Shown: positions 29,196 through 39,006, counted from the stretch's first letter. The stretch: DNA of 64,000 bases from Verrucomicrobiota bacterium (GCA_016199985.1 JACQFQ010000019.1:1-64000); one strand, 5' to 3'. The notes: generated by a model not told the origin, from the letters alone. Made by a program: numbers and translations.

Positions 29196-30656
29196 ATGAA
29201 GCCCGTCGCGATCCAGTCGCCGTTCCAGCTCCAGGACGCCCTGAACCGTCGCCTGTTTCTGCGGCGCACAGCGACCAGCGCGGGGATGCTCGCGCTGTCG
29301 AGCCTGCTGAACCCCGCGGTCGCCGTTCCGACATCCGGATCGGACGAGCGCGCCTTCGCCTTTCCCGCGCGCGCGAAGCGGATCATCTATCTGCACCAAA
29401 GCGGCGCTCCCTCCCATCTGGATCTCTTCGATCACAAGCCCGGCCTCGAACAATGGCGTGGCAAGGATCTGCCCGCGAGCGTGCGATCAGGACAGCGGCT
29501 CACGGGCATGACGTCGGGCTACACGAACCACGCCGTGTTCCCGAGCCCGTTCGCCTTCAAGCGGCACGGGGAGGGCGGCTTGTGGCTCAGCGAGCTGTGG
29601 CCCCATCTGTCGCGGGTGGCGGACGACCTTTGCCTCATCAAGACCTTGAACACCGAGGCGATCAACCACGACCCCGCGATCACCTTCGTTCACACGGGAT
29701 CGCAGATCGCGGGACGCCCCAGCTTCGGCTCCTGGCTGGCGTACGGGCTGGGCAGCGAGAATAGCGATCTGCCGGCGTTCATCGTGATGACTTCAGATGG
29801 CACTGGGCGTCCGGGCGACCAGCCGCTGTATGATCGGCTGTGGTCGGCGGGGTTTCTCCCCAGCCGCTATCAGGGAGTGCGCTTCCGGGCGCAGGGCGAT
29901 CCGGTCCTGTTTCTCTCGGATCCTCCCGGAGTGAACCGGGAGTCGCGACGCGCGTTTCTGGACGGAGTCGGCGCGCTCAATCAACAACACCATCGCGCGG
30001 TGGGCGATCCGGAGATCCAAACCCGGATCAGCCAGTACGAAATGGCGTTTCGGATGCAGGCCAGCGTTCCCGAGCTCACCGATCTCTCAGGCGAGTCTCC
30101 CGCGCTGCTGGAGATGTACGGCCCCGAGGTGAAAAAGCCGGGAACCTTCGCGGCCAACTGCCTCCTCGCGCGACGCCTCGCCGAACGCAACGTGCGGTTC
30201 ATCCAGCTGTATCATCGCGGATGGGATCAGCACTTCAACCTGCGCGATCAAATCAAGGGCCAGGCCTACGATGTCGACCAGCCCTGCTATGCGCTGCTGA
30301 CGGACCTCAAGCAGCGCGGTCTCCTGGCGGACACGCTCGTCGTCTGGGCCGGCGAGTTTGGTCGAACGGTCTACGGCCAGGGCGACATCAATTCGCCCAA
30401 GATCGGTCGGGATCATCATCCCAAGTGCTTCTCCGGTTGGGTCGCGGGCGCGGGGATTCGCGGCGGGCGAAGCTATGGCGAGACGGACGACTTCGGTTAC
30501 AACATCGTGGCGGACCCGGTGAGTTTCTTCGATTTGAACGCGACGCTGCTGCGGCTGCTCGGCATCGACCACACGCGACTGACCTTCAAGCACCAGGGCC
30601 GCGACTATCGTCTCACCGATGTGCATGGCCGAGCGCTCGACGAGTTGATCTCTTAG
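29196..30656 (+). CDS. DUF1501 sulfatase-fold protein with Tat-like signal
   Basis: 486 aa. The N-terminus has a twin-arginine-like signal ('RRLFLRRTATSAGMLAL'). The body has DUF1501 features: 'IYLHQSGAPSHLDLFDHKP', 'WLSELWPHLSRVADDLCLI', 'LVVWAGEFGRT' and 'GRDHHPKCFSGWVAGAG'. The alkaline-phosphatase-like fold suggests hydrolysis of sulfate or phosphate esters. It is translated directly after the DUF1549/DUF1553 gene and presumably acts with it outside the cytoplasm. Confidence 0.92.
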   Translation: MKPVAIQSPFQLQDALNRRLFLRRTATSAGMLALSSLLNPAVAVPTSGSDERAFAFPARAKRIIYLHQSGAPSHLDLFDHKPGLEQWRGKDLPASVRSGQRLTGMTSGYTNHAVFPSPFAFKRHGEGGLWLSELWPHLSRVADDLCLIKTLNTEAINHDPAITFVHTGSQIAGRPSFGSWLAYGLGSENSDLPAFIVMTSDGTGRPGDQPLYDRLWSAGFLPSRYQGVRFRAQGDPVLFLSDPPGVNRESRRAFLDGVGALNQQHHRAVGDPEIQTRISQYEMAFRMQASVPELTDLSGESPALLEMYGPEVKKPGTFAANCLLARRLAERNVRFIQLYHRGWDQHFNLRDQIKGQAYDVDQPCYALLTDLKQRGLLADTLVVWAGEFGRTVYGQGDINSPKIGRDHHPKCFSGWVAGAGIRGGRSYGETDDFGYNIVADPVSFFDLNATLLRLLGIDHTRLTFKHQGRDYRLTDVHGRALDELIS

Positions 30657-30845
30657 CGGTGAACACCCCGCGAGACGAGCTCCCGGCCGTCGCGGCGCGC
30701 GAAACCAGCGGTTCAGTCCGACCCTCTGTTCCCTACCCCCTGCGTCCTCACGCCCCTGCGCCCCTGCGTTGAATTCCCCGCACGGATCGGCTTTCAATCG
30801 CCGAGAGGCGTCAGTCGCGGAGAACGCGGATGGAGCGCGGGGAAA

Positions 30846-32147
30846 CTAGGACCGCTTGGGGAGGGCCTTGGGACGCGTCTTCGGATCTCGAGACGGTTCG
30901 GGTCTGGCGTAGATCCCGCCCCAGGCCTTCTCGGTCCAATCGTGATAGGCCTTCACGGCGTCCTTCTCGCGCTTCGTCACCGCGTCCCTCGCCGCGTCAT
31001 GTTCCCGGCCCAGCGCGGCGTCGGAAAACCGCACCCAGTAGAAGCCCTCCTTCTCCACAGTCCACACGCCCCAGGCCTTCAGCAGAAGCGACACGTACTT
31101 CTCCACGGAATCGCCCTGCGCCTTGAGAGCGTCGAAGAGCCTTTCGCCTTCAACGCTCGCCTTGTACTGCGCGGCGATCCTTTGCGCCGCGGCGCGCCGG
31201 GAGGACGGATCCACGGATCCAGGCGTCGTATGCTCCCATTCGAGGGCCGGATTGATGAGCAGGAGACGGCGCGCCTCAACGATCCGCAGATCGCGCGTCA
31301 GGCGCTCCGAGCGAGCGCGAAGGCTGACGCGCGTGATGATCTCGTCGACGTTGCGCATCAGCCGGAACTCATCCTGGATCTCCAGCAACTCAACGAGGTT
31401 CGTCTCGAATCGATGGGCGAACTCGTTGAACAGACGAACCGCCTCGGGGTCCAGAACCGCGTCGCCTCCGTCGCCCTCGGCCCGCAGCCGCGAAGCGGCC
31501 TCCGGCTTTTCCGATTCGTTCGGCGGAAGGGCGGCTTCCGCGATGAGACGCTCCTGATTCTTGAACCGGTCCACAATCGCCTGGGTGGGAACGCCGCCGC
31601 CCACCGCCGCCAGCGCCTCGACATCGCGCCGGTCCAGCGCGGCAAGAAGGACGCCTTCCCTCACGAATCGGATCCAATGCAGATACGGGGCCAAGCGAGA
31701 CAGGATCGAGCGGCTCCATTCCGCGATCTCTTCGGTCGATGCGGGGCGCGGCAGCTCGACAAGGAGCGAAAACTCGATGAACCGGTCCACCTGGGCGACA
31801 ACGATCGAGCCGGAGGGCGCCACGGATTGGGTCCACTCGCGAATCATCCCCTCGAGCGACAACGCCGGATCCTTCAACGCCCGCCCGCCCGGTCCGCCCA
31901 ACGCGCTTTCGAACTCCTGAGCCTGCGCCCGCTCCCGTTCGGCGAGCTGACGCTTCGCCAGTTGGACGGCGGGATCAAGGGCCGCCTCGCGGGACGCCTG
32001 CATCCGGTTCATGAAGGCCATCGAGCCCGCTTCGAGAGACTCACGGCGGGCGCCGAGTCGGCTCCTCCCGATCCGCCAGCCGCCCGCGATCAGAAGGAGC
32101 GCGAGTCCGGCGACGATGGTTGTTTGAAGCATTCTCATGGCGATCAA
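30846..32147 (-). CDS. Unrecognised membrane-anchored protein
   Basis: 433 aa. A single N-terminal transmembrane helix ('TTIVAGLALLLIAGGW') is followed by a largely helical, charged chain with no motif I recognise. A central beta-rich patch ('SIVVAQVDRFIEFSLLVEL') is followed by long helices. It follows the zinc-ribbon gene by 18 bp in the same direction, so the two are probably co-transcribed and may form a membrane complex. No function is assigned. Confidence 0.6.
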   Translation of the reverse strand: MIAMRMLQTTIVAGLALLLIAGGWRIGRSRLGARRESLEAGSMAFMNRMQASREAALDPAVQLAKRQLAERERAQAQEFESALGGPGGRALKDPALSLEGMIREWTQSVAPSGSIVVAQVDRFIEFSLLVELPRPASTEEIAEWSRSILSRLAPYLHWIRFVREGVLLAALDRRDVEALAAVGGGVPTQAIVDRFKNQERLIAEAALPPNESEKPEAASRLRAEGDGGDAVLDPEAVRLFNEFAHRFETNLVELLEIQDEFRLMRNVDEIITRVSLRARSERLTRDLRIVEARRLLLINPALEWEHTTPGSVDPSSRRAAAQRIAAQYKASVEGERLFDALKAQGDSVEKYVSLLLKAWGVWTVEKEGFYWVRFSDAALGREHDAARDAVTKREKDAVKAYHDWTEKAWGGIYARPEPSRDPKTRPKALPKRS

Positions 32148-32165
32148 TCCCCAGCGGCTCGCGCT

Positions 32166-33200
32166 CTAGAATTCCAGCTCTCCTTCCGGCTCCAACGCGG
32201 CCTGATCGTCGACGAATAGATAACTCATCCGGACTTGGGCGGTCATGTCGAAATCCACGCGCGCCAATCCGCCCACCTGGGGCAGCGACGCGCGACGCCA
32301 ATCCGATACGCCGACAGCGCGGCCATGATCCACGCTCGCGCGGAAGATGGCGGTCATGCGAGGTCGCGCGACGCGAGGACGAGGGGCGGCGTCAATGGCT
32401 TCGCGGCCTTCATCCCGCGTCACGGTCAGCGGGCGATTGCAAGAGACCGTGATTCGCTCGATGTCCCGCGGGCCGCAGGCGGCAAGCACATCGCGAAGAA
32501 CGCGCGCGCACATCGACTCCGCCTCGCCGCGCAGCCCCGCTGTGGAATCGTGCTTCGTCGCGGTTCCCGCTTCCTCCCAGGAGAGCGCGCCCATCTCGAA
32601 GGCGACGCGAACATGGAAGCGGGCGCCCTCGGGCGAAACCTGAACGCGCGAACGAGGCGGCGCGGCGAGCGTGGCGACGGCGTGGAGGCTTTGGGCGACC
32701 GGGAGAGAAGTGTCGTGGGCGGCCAGTTCCATCCTCACCAGGTTGCTCTCCAACACCGACCGCGCGAACGACGGATCGCGTCGCACGCGGGCCTCCCATT
32801 CGTCCTGGCGCGATTTCGCGGCGCGCGCGCCGCTCATCAGGTCGCGGTCGGACAGCCTGGCCTGATGAGCCGCCTCCGCGGACTTGCGTTGCGCCTGGAT
32901 CGCCTCCAACTCCCGGGCGACGCGAGCGGAAGCGGCCTCGGTCTCGGAGCGAGATCGCGCCAGAAACGCGGCCTCGGCTTGACGCAGGTCCGCCCATTGA
33001 CGCTGCAAATCCCAACTCGCAATCCCCGCCCAAAGGCAGCACCAGATCGCCACGAAGCCCCAAGCCACCCCGCCAGGAGTGGAGCCGGGGGAGTCCGGAG
33101 TCTCCAGCAAAGCCGAGCACGCCTCGCATCGGGGAAGCGCTCCGGACGCCAGCAGGCTCGTCCGATTCTTCCGGCCGCACTGGGAACAAATGATCTGCAT
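32166..33200 (-). CDS. Zinc-ribbon membrane protein of unknown function
   Basis: 344 aa. The first 30 residues form a zinc-ribbon-like site ('CSQCGRKNRT' and later 'CEAC'). A hydrophobic segment (about 48-65) follows, then a coiled coil (residues 75-135). The C-terminal half has no recognised motif. It overlaps nothing and precedes the unrecognised membrane protein gene by 18 bp. Confidence 0.6.
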   Translation of the reverse strand: MQIICSQCGRKNRTSLLASGALPRCEACSALLETPDSPGSTPGGVAWGFVAIWCCLWAGIASWDLQRQWADLRQAEAAFLARSRSETEAASARVARELEAIQAQRKSAEAAHQARLSDRDLMSGARAAKSRQDEWEARVRRDPSFARSVLESNLVRMELAAHDTSLPVAQSLHAVATLAAPPRSRVQVSPEGARFHVRVAFEMGALSWEEAGTATKHDSTAGLRGEAESMCARVLRDVLAACGPRDIERITVSCNRPLTVTRDEGREAIDAAPRPRVARPRMTAIFRASVDHGRAVGVSDWRRASLPQVGGLARVDFDMTAQVRMSYLFVDDQAALEPEGELEF

Positions 33201-33269
33201 GAAACAAGACGCGCGTCGACGGGAGACGGGCGCGTCAGCGCGCGTAAATCGCCGATGAAAACGAGGCGG

Positions 33270-33965
33270 TCAACGCGGGCGAAGGTCTCGAATCTTCAGG
33301 TTTCGAAACCACACCTCGTCTCCGTGATCCTGGAGGAGGATGTGCCCGGAGGCTGACTTTCCGAAGCCCTCGATGTTTTTGAACTTGCTGCGCTGAACGC
33401 CCTCCATGACCTCGGGGCTGCCGAGCGTGTAGTGCAGAACGCGCTTGCCGTTGAGCCAGTGCTCGACGTCGTTGCCGCGAACGACGATGCGCGATGAATT
33501 CCAGGCGCCCGCGGGCTTCGTCGCCTTGGCTGACGGCGGCAGCACATCGTAGAAGGAGGCGGTTTGGTGGAGAGGGCCGGTGAGCGCGTCGCTGTGGCGG
33601 GCGTCGTCGATCATTTGATACTCATGGCCGACGGCTTTGCCCCGCTCTTCGAGGATGAAGTACTTCAGCCCGCTGTTCGCGCCTTCGGCGACCTTCCACT
33701 CCCAGCGCAGATCGAACTCCTGAAAGCTCGCGTCGCTGATGATGTCCCCGCCGCCGCCCTTGGCGGAGTGCACCAGGCACTTGTCCTGAACGGTCCACCC
33801 CTGGGTGGGAAACGTCGGTTTGCCGTAGGTGCGCCAGCCGCGCGTGGTGTAACCGTCGAAGAGCGACTGCCACCCCGCCGCGACGGCGGGTTGCGAGGGC
33901 AAGACGAGGGTGAGAGCGAGGAGGAGCCCAGCGGCGCCGGCGAAGCGTGATCGGGAATGTGACAT
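33270..33965 (-). CDS. DUF1080 (3-keto-disaccharide hydrolase) family secreted protein
   Basis: 231 aa with a signal peptide ('GLLLALTLVLPSQPAVAA'). Typical DUF1080 features are 'WQSLFDGYTTRGWRTYG', 'FDLRWEWKVAEGANSGLKY', 'HEYQMIDDARH', 'GAWNSSRIVVRGNDVEHWL' and the C-terminal 'GHILLQDHGDEVWFRNLKI'. The fold is a concanavalin-like beta sandwich; characterised members hydrolyse 3-keto-disaccharides. It is common in PVC bacteria beside the cytochrome and DUF1501 families seen upstream. The stated range includes the stop at 33270. Confidence 0.9.
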   Translation of the reverse strand: MSHSRSRFAGAAGLLLALTLVLPSQPAVAAGWQSLFDGYTTRGWRTYGKPTFPTQGWTVQDKCLVHSAKGGGGDIISDASFQEFDLRWEWKVAEGANSGLKYFILEERGKAVGHEYQMIDDARHSDALTGPLHQTASFYDVLPPSAKATKPAGAWNSSRIVVRGNDVEHWLNGKRVLHYTLGSPEVMEGVQRSKFKNIEGFGKSASGHILLQDHGDEVWFRNLKIRDLRPR

Positions 33966-34085
33966 GGGGATCCAATACCGTCCGTCCCCCGGGAAAGTCG
34001 AGACTAGATAGCGGGAAGGCGCGGCGCTCCGGGACGGGATTTCCTCGCGACACGGACTGGGGGCTTGGACCAGTATCGACCTCCG

Positions 34086-34970
34086 ATGTCGTCACGATTC
34101 AGCTATCAGCTTGTTCAACTCGCGAATGGGAGCCACAGCGTTCGCTCGCTCGCGGAGGCGGAGACCTTTCATCCGGTCATCGGCCCCGTCGCGGAGGCCG
34201 AGGCGCTGTATGTCCAACAGCTCGATCTCCCCCGCCGGATGGCCCGGCACGGCGGCGAGTTTGTGATCTGGGATATTGGGCTGGGCGCCGCCGCGAACGT
34301 GCTCACCCTGCTCCGCCACACTCGAGGCATCCCGGGCAGCGTGCGCGTCATCAGCTTCGACCACACGCTCGAAGCGCTGCGCTTCGCGCTCGCGCACGCG
34401 GACGCCCTTGGCTACTTCGATGGATTTCGGGACGCCGTCGAACAACTGCTCCTCCGCGGGACGGTTTCGTTTCGAAGCGGCGACATGGAAGCGCGTTGGA
34501 GCTTCGTGCCCGGCGATTTCCCCACGCGCGCCGGGGAAATCGAGGCGTCGCGCTGGGACAAGCCGCACGCGATCCTCTTCGACGCTTACTCCCCCGCCAA
34601 GAATCCCGAAATGTGGACGCAGCCGCTGTTCGCGCGAATTCACGCCCTGCTGGATCCATCGCGTCCCTGCGCTCTTCCCACCTACTCGCGCAGCACCTTG
34701 TTGCGGGTGTCCCTTCTTCTGGCCGGTTTTTTTGTGGGGGCCGGGCGCGCCACCGGAGAGAAGGAGGAGACGACCATCGCGGCGAACACGCCGTCGCTGA
34801 TCACGGAACCCTTGAATCGGGCGTGGTTGGGGCGAGCGCGTCGGTCCACCAGCGCCGAGCCGCTTTGGGAGCCAGTCTACCGCCAAGTCCGGCTCACGCC
34901 GGAAACCTGGGAGAAACTCCAAGCCCATCCGCAATTCCTCTGCAACCCCTCGCTGAAGGACGGATCGTGA
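34086..34970 (+). CDS. MnmC-like SAM-dependent methyltransferase
   Basis: 294 aa from the ATG at 34086. The opening 'QLVQLANGSHSVRSLAEAETFHP' and 'AEALYVQQLDL' match the N-terminus of MnmC-type tRNA-modifying methyltransferases. The SAM site is 'WDIGLGAAANVLTLLRHTR', followed by 'ISFDHTLEALRFALAH'; the later 'ILFDAYSPAKNPEMWT' is the DUF752 signature. The fused oxidoreductase half of bifunctional MnmC is absent. It is the last chromosomal gene before the first island. Confidence 0.75.
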   Translation: MSSRFSYQLVQLANGSHSVRSLAEAETFHPVIGPVAEAEALYVQQLDLPRRMARHGGEFVIWDIGLGAAANVLTLLRHTRGIPGSVRVISFDHTLEALRFALAHADALGYFDGFRDAVEQLLLRGTVSFRSGDMEARWSFVPGDFPTRAGEIEASRWDKPHAILFDAYSPAKNPEMWTQPLFARIHALLDPSRPCALPTYSRSTLLRVSLLLAGFFVGAGRATGEKEETTIAANTPSLITEPLNRAWLGRARRSTSAEPLWEPVYRQVRLTPETWEKLQAHPQFLCNPSLKDGS

Positions 34971-35044
34971 TGGGCTTGCTCCAACGCCGTTAAGGAAATT
35001 CTGCCTTGATCAAGCCGGACGAACGACTGTCCACTTTCAACAAT

Positions 35045-35091
35045 TACTCCTTCAAAACCCTGACATGACCTGGAGGCCAGGGTCGGGATCG
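35045..35091. repeat. Candidate attachment site, left copy of 47-bp imperfect direct repeat
   Basis: This aligns without gaps to 42069-42115: the first 10 bases (TACTCCTTCA) are identical, the last 21 match at 19 positions, and the middle 16 at roughly half. The right part resembles the 3' end of a tRNA. It lies in the gene-free stretch between the MnmC-like gene and fic. Confidence 0.55.
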
Positions 35092-35259
35092 GCCCGTTCC
35101 GACGGGGTTTTCGAAACAAAATTACCCGATTGACCGGGCTACTCAAGCACTACCTGGCGTAACCGCAGCCTAATCTGCCACGACCGTTTGTTAGCCATTT
35201 TGTTAGCCATTGGCCTGGACCATCGACGCCCGTCCTCGATGTCGTGATGCCGCGACACA

Positions 35260-36474
35260 TCATCGTGGCATGTCCGCCGTGAGCCGCGCCGGCTCTTCCA
35301 GAATATCCAGCACCGCCTTTGCGCAAAAGACACGATCGCGCCTGGCCTCGCTGATCTCGCGGACGGCGCCGAGCTTCACCAATTGGTCGATGGCTCTGAC
35401 CACCGTGTTGTAGGCAAGCCCCAGTGTTTTCTCCGCCCCGCGCGGCGTCACAAACGGATTGGCTTCGAGCATGTCCAACAATCTCAACGCGACCCTTGTT
35501 CCTGCCTGGCCAGCAAGCTTCTCACGCCAAGTTTTGGTAAGCAGGTTGAGGCGTTCGGCACGGCTCAGGGCGTCTTCCGACTGCCGGGCGACGCCGTTAA
35601 GAAAGTATTGCACCCAACCCTCCCAGTCTCCGCGCTCGGATACCCCTCTCAAGCCCGCGTAATAATCCGCACGGGTCGCTTCGAAGAAAGCCGACAGGTA
35701 AAGCAACGGCGCCGGCAGGATGTCCCGCGCACAGAGTTGCAGCGTGATGAGAAGCCGGCCCACGCGGCCGTTGCCGTCGAGGAACGGGTGAATGGCTTCG
35801 AACTGATAGTGTGCCAGGGCGACGTGCACCAACGGGGGCAGCATCTTTTCGTTAAGAAATCGCTCCCAGTGCTTCAAGTGATCGCCCAAGGCGTCGGGGG
35901 GTGGTGGGACGAAGCTGGCTTGGGCCAGAGTTTCGCCCGGTCGGCCAATCCAGTTTTGTGAACGCCGAAATTCCCCAGGCGTCGCGTAACCACCGCGCAC
36001 ACCGGTCATGAGTCTCTCGTGGAGCTCTCGGACGAGTCGCAGCGAAAGGGGCAGTATTTTAAGTCGGTCGAGCCCAAATTCCAGGGCAGTCACGTAATTG
36101 CCGACTTCCCTCAGGTCGTCTGGGCTGCGCTCCACGGCGGCGCCGGCTTCCGCAGCCAGCAACTCGCCCAGCGTCGCCTGAGTGCCTTCGATGCGACTCG
36201 ACAGAACGGCCTCCCGGCGAATGAAGGGACGAATCAACACGTGCGGGTTTGGCAGCCGCCGTCCTTCTCCGGCCAACCGGCCCACGAGCATCGAAGCATC
36301 CGCCAGCGCGGCGACCAACCCAGACGTCCAATCCAACGGGGGCGGGAGTCGAGCAGGATGGAAGGCACGATAGCCCTCGAGGGTCTTAATCCACCGTCCG
36401 GACGGCTTGGTTGGAGATCGGGTCTTCTTTTCGGCCACGGCCACAACAGTTTCACTGTTGCCGTTATTTGGCAA
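35260..36474 (-). CDS. Fic family protein (predicted AMP transferase)
   Basis: 404 aa starting at a TTG (36474). An N-terminal Fic_N region contains the inhibitory helix motif 'SSRIEG' near residue 92, which normally blocks ATP binding until relieved. The Fic core has the canonical 'HPFLDGNGRVGR' near residue 227, with catalytic His and phosphate-binding residues intact. The C-terminus is a winged-helix-like domain ('TRGAEKTLGLAYNTVVRAIDQL'). Such proteins transfer AMP or other nucleotides to target proteins. Two palindromes just upstream suggest autoregulation, and the remnant of a second fic-type C-terminus lies behind them. Confidence 0.9.
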   Translation of the reverse strand: MPNNGNSETVVAVAEKKTRSPTKPSGRWIKTLEGYRAFHPARLPPPLDWTSGLVAALADASMLVGRLAGEGRRLPNPHVLIRPFIRREAVLSSRIEGTQATLGELLAAEAGAAVERSPDDLREVGNYVTALEFGLDRLKILPLSLRLVRELHERLMTGVRGGYATPGEFRRSQNWIGRPGETLAQASFVPPPPDALGDHLKHWERFLNEKMLPPLVHVALAHYQFEAIHPFLDGNGRVGRLLITLQLCARDILPAPLLYLSAFFEATRADYYAGLRGVSERGDWEGWVQYFLNGVARQSEDALSRAERLNLLTKTWREKLAGQAGTRVALRLLDMLEANPFVTPRGAEKTLGLAYNTVVRAIDQLVKLGAVREISEARRDRVFCAKAVLDILEEPARLTADMPR

Positions 36475-36479
36475 TAATT

Positions 36480-36532
36480 GAAATAGAGAGGCCCGCTATT
36501 TCAGAAGGGGTAAATAGCGCTCCGGCTATTTC
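36480..36532. promoter_or_regulatory. Paired palindromic operators before fic
   Basis: Two inverted repeats stand side by side: AAATAG/CTATTT with a 9-bp spacer (36481-36501; the outer G and C also pair) and AAATAG/CTATTT with an 8-bp spacer (36512-36531). They lie within 60 bp of the fic start. This is typical of sites bound by a dimeric regulator, possibly the winged helix of Fic itself. Confidence 0.6.
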
Positions 36533-36589
36533 ACTCGCTTTGACCGGGTATTGTCCCACAAGGCGATCCGTGATCGAATCATGCCACCT

Positions 36590-36700
36590 CGCGGTAATAA
36601 TGACTGAGATTTCACGAAATCGGCACCGGTCGGCGGCGACTCTTCGAGAATATCGAGGATCTCCCGGGCGCAATAAACCCGTCACGCCCGCAGTTGAAAT
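36590..36700 (-). pseudogene. Remnant of a second fic C-terminus
   Basis: In reverse complement this encodes 'RVYCAREILDILEESP', clearly homologous to 'RVFCAKAVLDILEEP' at the end of the intact Fic protein. An in-frame stop precedes it, and one inserted base would restore 'GRDRVYC'. It is a decayed gene fragment between the TOTE-like remnant and the intact fic gene. Confidence 0.6.
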
Positions 36701-36732
36701 CAGCGCGCTGACGTTGCCGGGCTTCAGGCCGA

Positions 36733-37317
36733 TTAGGTTAAAGAACCCGCGACGCGTTGTTGGTCTGCCGTCTGCGCCCGGGCCAGCGCCCGAATTACGG
36801 CATCCAGGACGTGATCCAGATGTTGCCCGACTTCCTCCGCCAGGAATCGCAGGACGAAGTACCCGTGCTCCTGAAGCAGGGCGTCCTTTTCACGATCTCG
36901 TCGATAGGCATTCCGATCTGCCCTGTGCTGTGCGCCGTCCAGTTCGATGACCAACCGGGCGTCGGCGCAGAGGAAATCGACTTCCATCACACCCCGTCCT
37001 GCGAACGGGATGGGTAGTTCCTGAATAAGCCAGAAGCGATTCGCCGTGGAGAGAAGCGTTTCAAGGCGACCATAAAGGAACGCTTCGCTGGCACTGCGGG
37101 CGCTCGCGACCCCCTCGGCGTCCCGGGCCGGTGACCGGGCCGCGTGCACGAAGAGGTTGGCCAACGGAACGTCCACCCCGTCGCGAATCAAACGTCGCAC
37201 GCTTGCCGCGTAGTCTTTCTTCCACTCCGGATCCACCGGCAGCGGCACCTCGGCTGGCCAGCCCGGAACGGCGCTGGCCGGCAGCAGGATCTTGTGGCCG
37301 ATCGCCTCGTAGCCACG
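36733..37317 (-). pseudogene. TOTE-like protein, C-terminal endonuclease part (after nonsense codon)
   Basis: This continues the helicase frame without a shift, directly after a TGA at 37318-37320. It reads 'RGYEAIGHKILLPASAVPG', then a helical linker and, from about 37,090, a DUF559/Vsr-like endonuclease domain: 'FLYGRLETLL', 'EVDFLCADARLVIELDGAQH' and 'KDALLQEHGYFVLRFLAEEV'. The conserved 'D...ELDGAQH' residues are present. A GTG at 37248 could start a separate small protein. It is normally the nuclease end of one long primase-helicase-endonuclease protein. Confidence 0.75.
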
Positions 37318-39006
37318 TCAGCGACGATCGAAGATCCGGCTCAGCTTCGGCACGTCCAGATCCGCGTAGTCGTAGATGCGCACCTCCCGCTTGCCGTCGT
37401 GCAACCGGTGCAGCCGCCCGGCATATTGCGCGACGGTGCCGCGCCATGACACGGGCAACATCAAAAACAGCGTGTCCAGGCGCGAATCATCGTAGCCCTC
37501 TCCGATGTGACGCCCGGTCGCCAGGATCACCCGTCCTTCGGAGTCAGGGATGGATGTCAGGCGTTCCGTGACCGCCCGCAGTTGCTTGCGTCCCAGGCCG
37601 CCCCGCAGGCAAATCAGATGAGGGACGGCGCTGCCGAGCATCGAAGCAAGTTCATCAAGGTGCTCGGTGCGTTCGGTGAGCACCAGCGGTGAACGTCCCT
37701 CTCGCAGGCTGGCCAGGATACCCGCGCAGATGAGTTCGTTTCGTGGACGATGGCCCGCCAGGGCCGAATAGAGGTTCTGGAACTCCTTGCGCACGTCCGG
37801 GTCTGGCGCATCGGTGCTGCGAAAGCCGGTCGGGCGCACGATGACGTGGTGGACAAACGGTCGCGCCTCGGCCTGTCTCCCGGCGTCAACCCGGTGGCGA
37901 ATCGGGCCGCATTGCATGAACACGATGGGAAGATGCCCGTCCTTGCGCGTGACCGTCGCGGATAGTCCCGTGACAAATCGCGCCTTTGTCCGTCGGGCCA
38001 CGAGTTCAAAGGTGTGCGCCGAGACGTGATGACACTCATCGACGACCAGATGCCTATAACCGCCGATGCGATCATCGACGCCTCCACTCCGAGCCAGGCT
38101 CTGCACCAGCGCAACATCGAGAGTTCCGGTCAATTTCCTTCGAGCGCCGCCAATGCGGCCAATCTCATTGGCAGAAATCCCAAGAAACGTCGACAGACGT
38201 TCCACCCACTGTTCCAGCAACGCCTGCCGATGCACGAGAACCAGCGTTTTGACCTGGCGCTGCGCGATGAGCCACGCGGCGACGACGGTTTTCCCAAAGG
38301 CCGTTGTCGCGGCCAGCACCCCCGTATCATGAGCCAGCATCGCGTCCGCCGCGGCCCGCTGCTCCGGACGTAGTTCGCCTTGGAAGTTCACCTTCACAGG
38401 CTGCCCGGTGACACGCTCATCACGGACGACGACCTTGATCCTTATTTGCTGCAAAAGGGAGGTGACTTCCTCCAGGCAACCGCGCGGAAGCCCGATGTGC
38501 TGCGGCAAATCCTCGGCACATTGAATGATTCGAGGCTTGTCGTAGGTCGGCAGTCGCATCGCTTGGGCGCGGTAGAACTCGGGATTTTGAAAGGCGGCGA
38601 CGCGGATGAGGCGGTTGCGCAGGCCCGGAGGCAACCCATCCTTGGCTACGTAGATTTGATCGCCGACGACCAGTTCGAGTTTCTCCGGGAGTGGGCCGGC
38701 CGGTGGGCTCAGGTCCCGGGGTCGCGACGGCGGTGCGTCCCACGGCATTGGATCCTCATCGTCCTCCGTCTCCGCGACCCGCACTCCGAGAACTGTCCCC
38801 CGACGTTCGGCCTCGCGAACGATCGCTTGAGCGTCTCGCGTCGTGATCTTCTGGACCGACGCAAGAAACGCCCACTGATCCGGTTTCGGTTGAAATGCGG
38901 CATCAAGAAATGCGCTGTTACCGTTTTTACGCGGCGCATGTTGCAGCGGCAAGGCGATGAGGTTGCCGAACCCGCCTTTGGGCAACGTATCCTGGTTGGG
39001 AAACAA
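37318..39006 (-). pseudogene. TOTE-like protein, superfamily 2 helicase part
   Basis: About 562 residues of the central part. The start of the frame ('FPNQDTLPKGGFGNLIALP') is the end of the primase domain, so this frame is not a natural N-terminus. A linker follows, then an SF2 helicase with 'GVLAATTAFGKTVVAAWLI' (motif I), 'VDECHHVSAHTFE' (motif II, DECH), 'VTGLSATVTRKDGH' (motif III) and 'ILATGRHIGEGYDDSRLD'. It ends at a TGA where I expect a Cys codon from related proteins ('DRRCRGYEAIG'). Confidence 0.8.
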
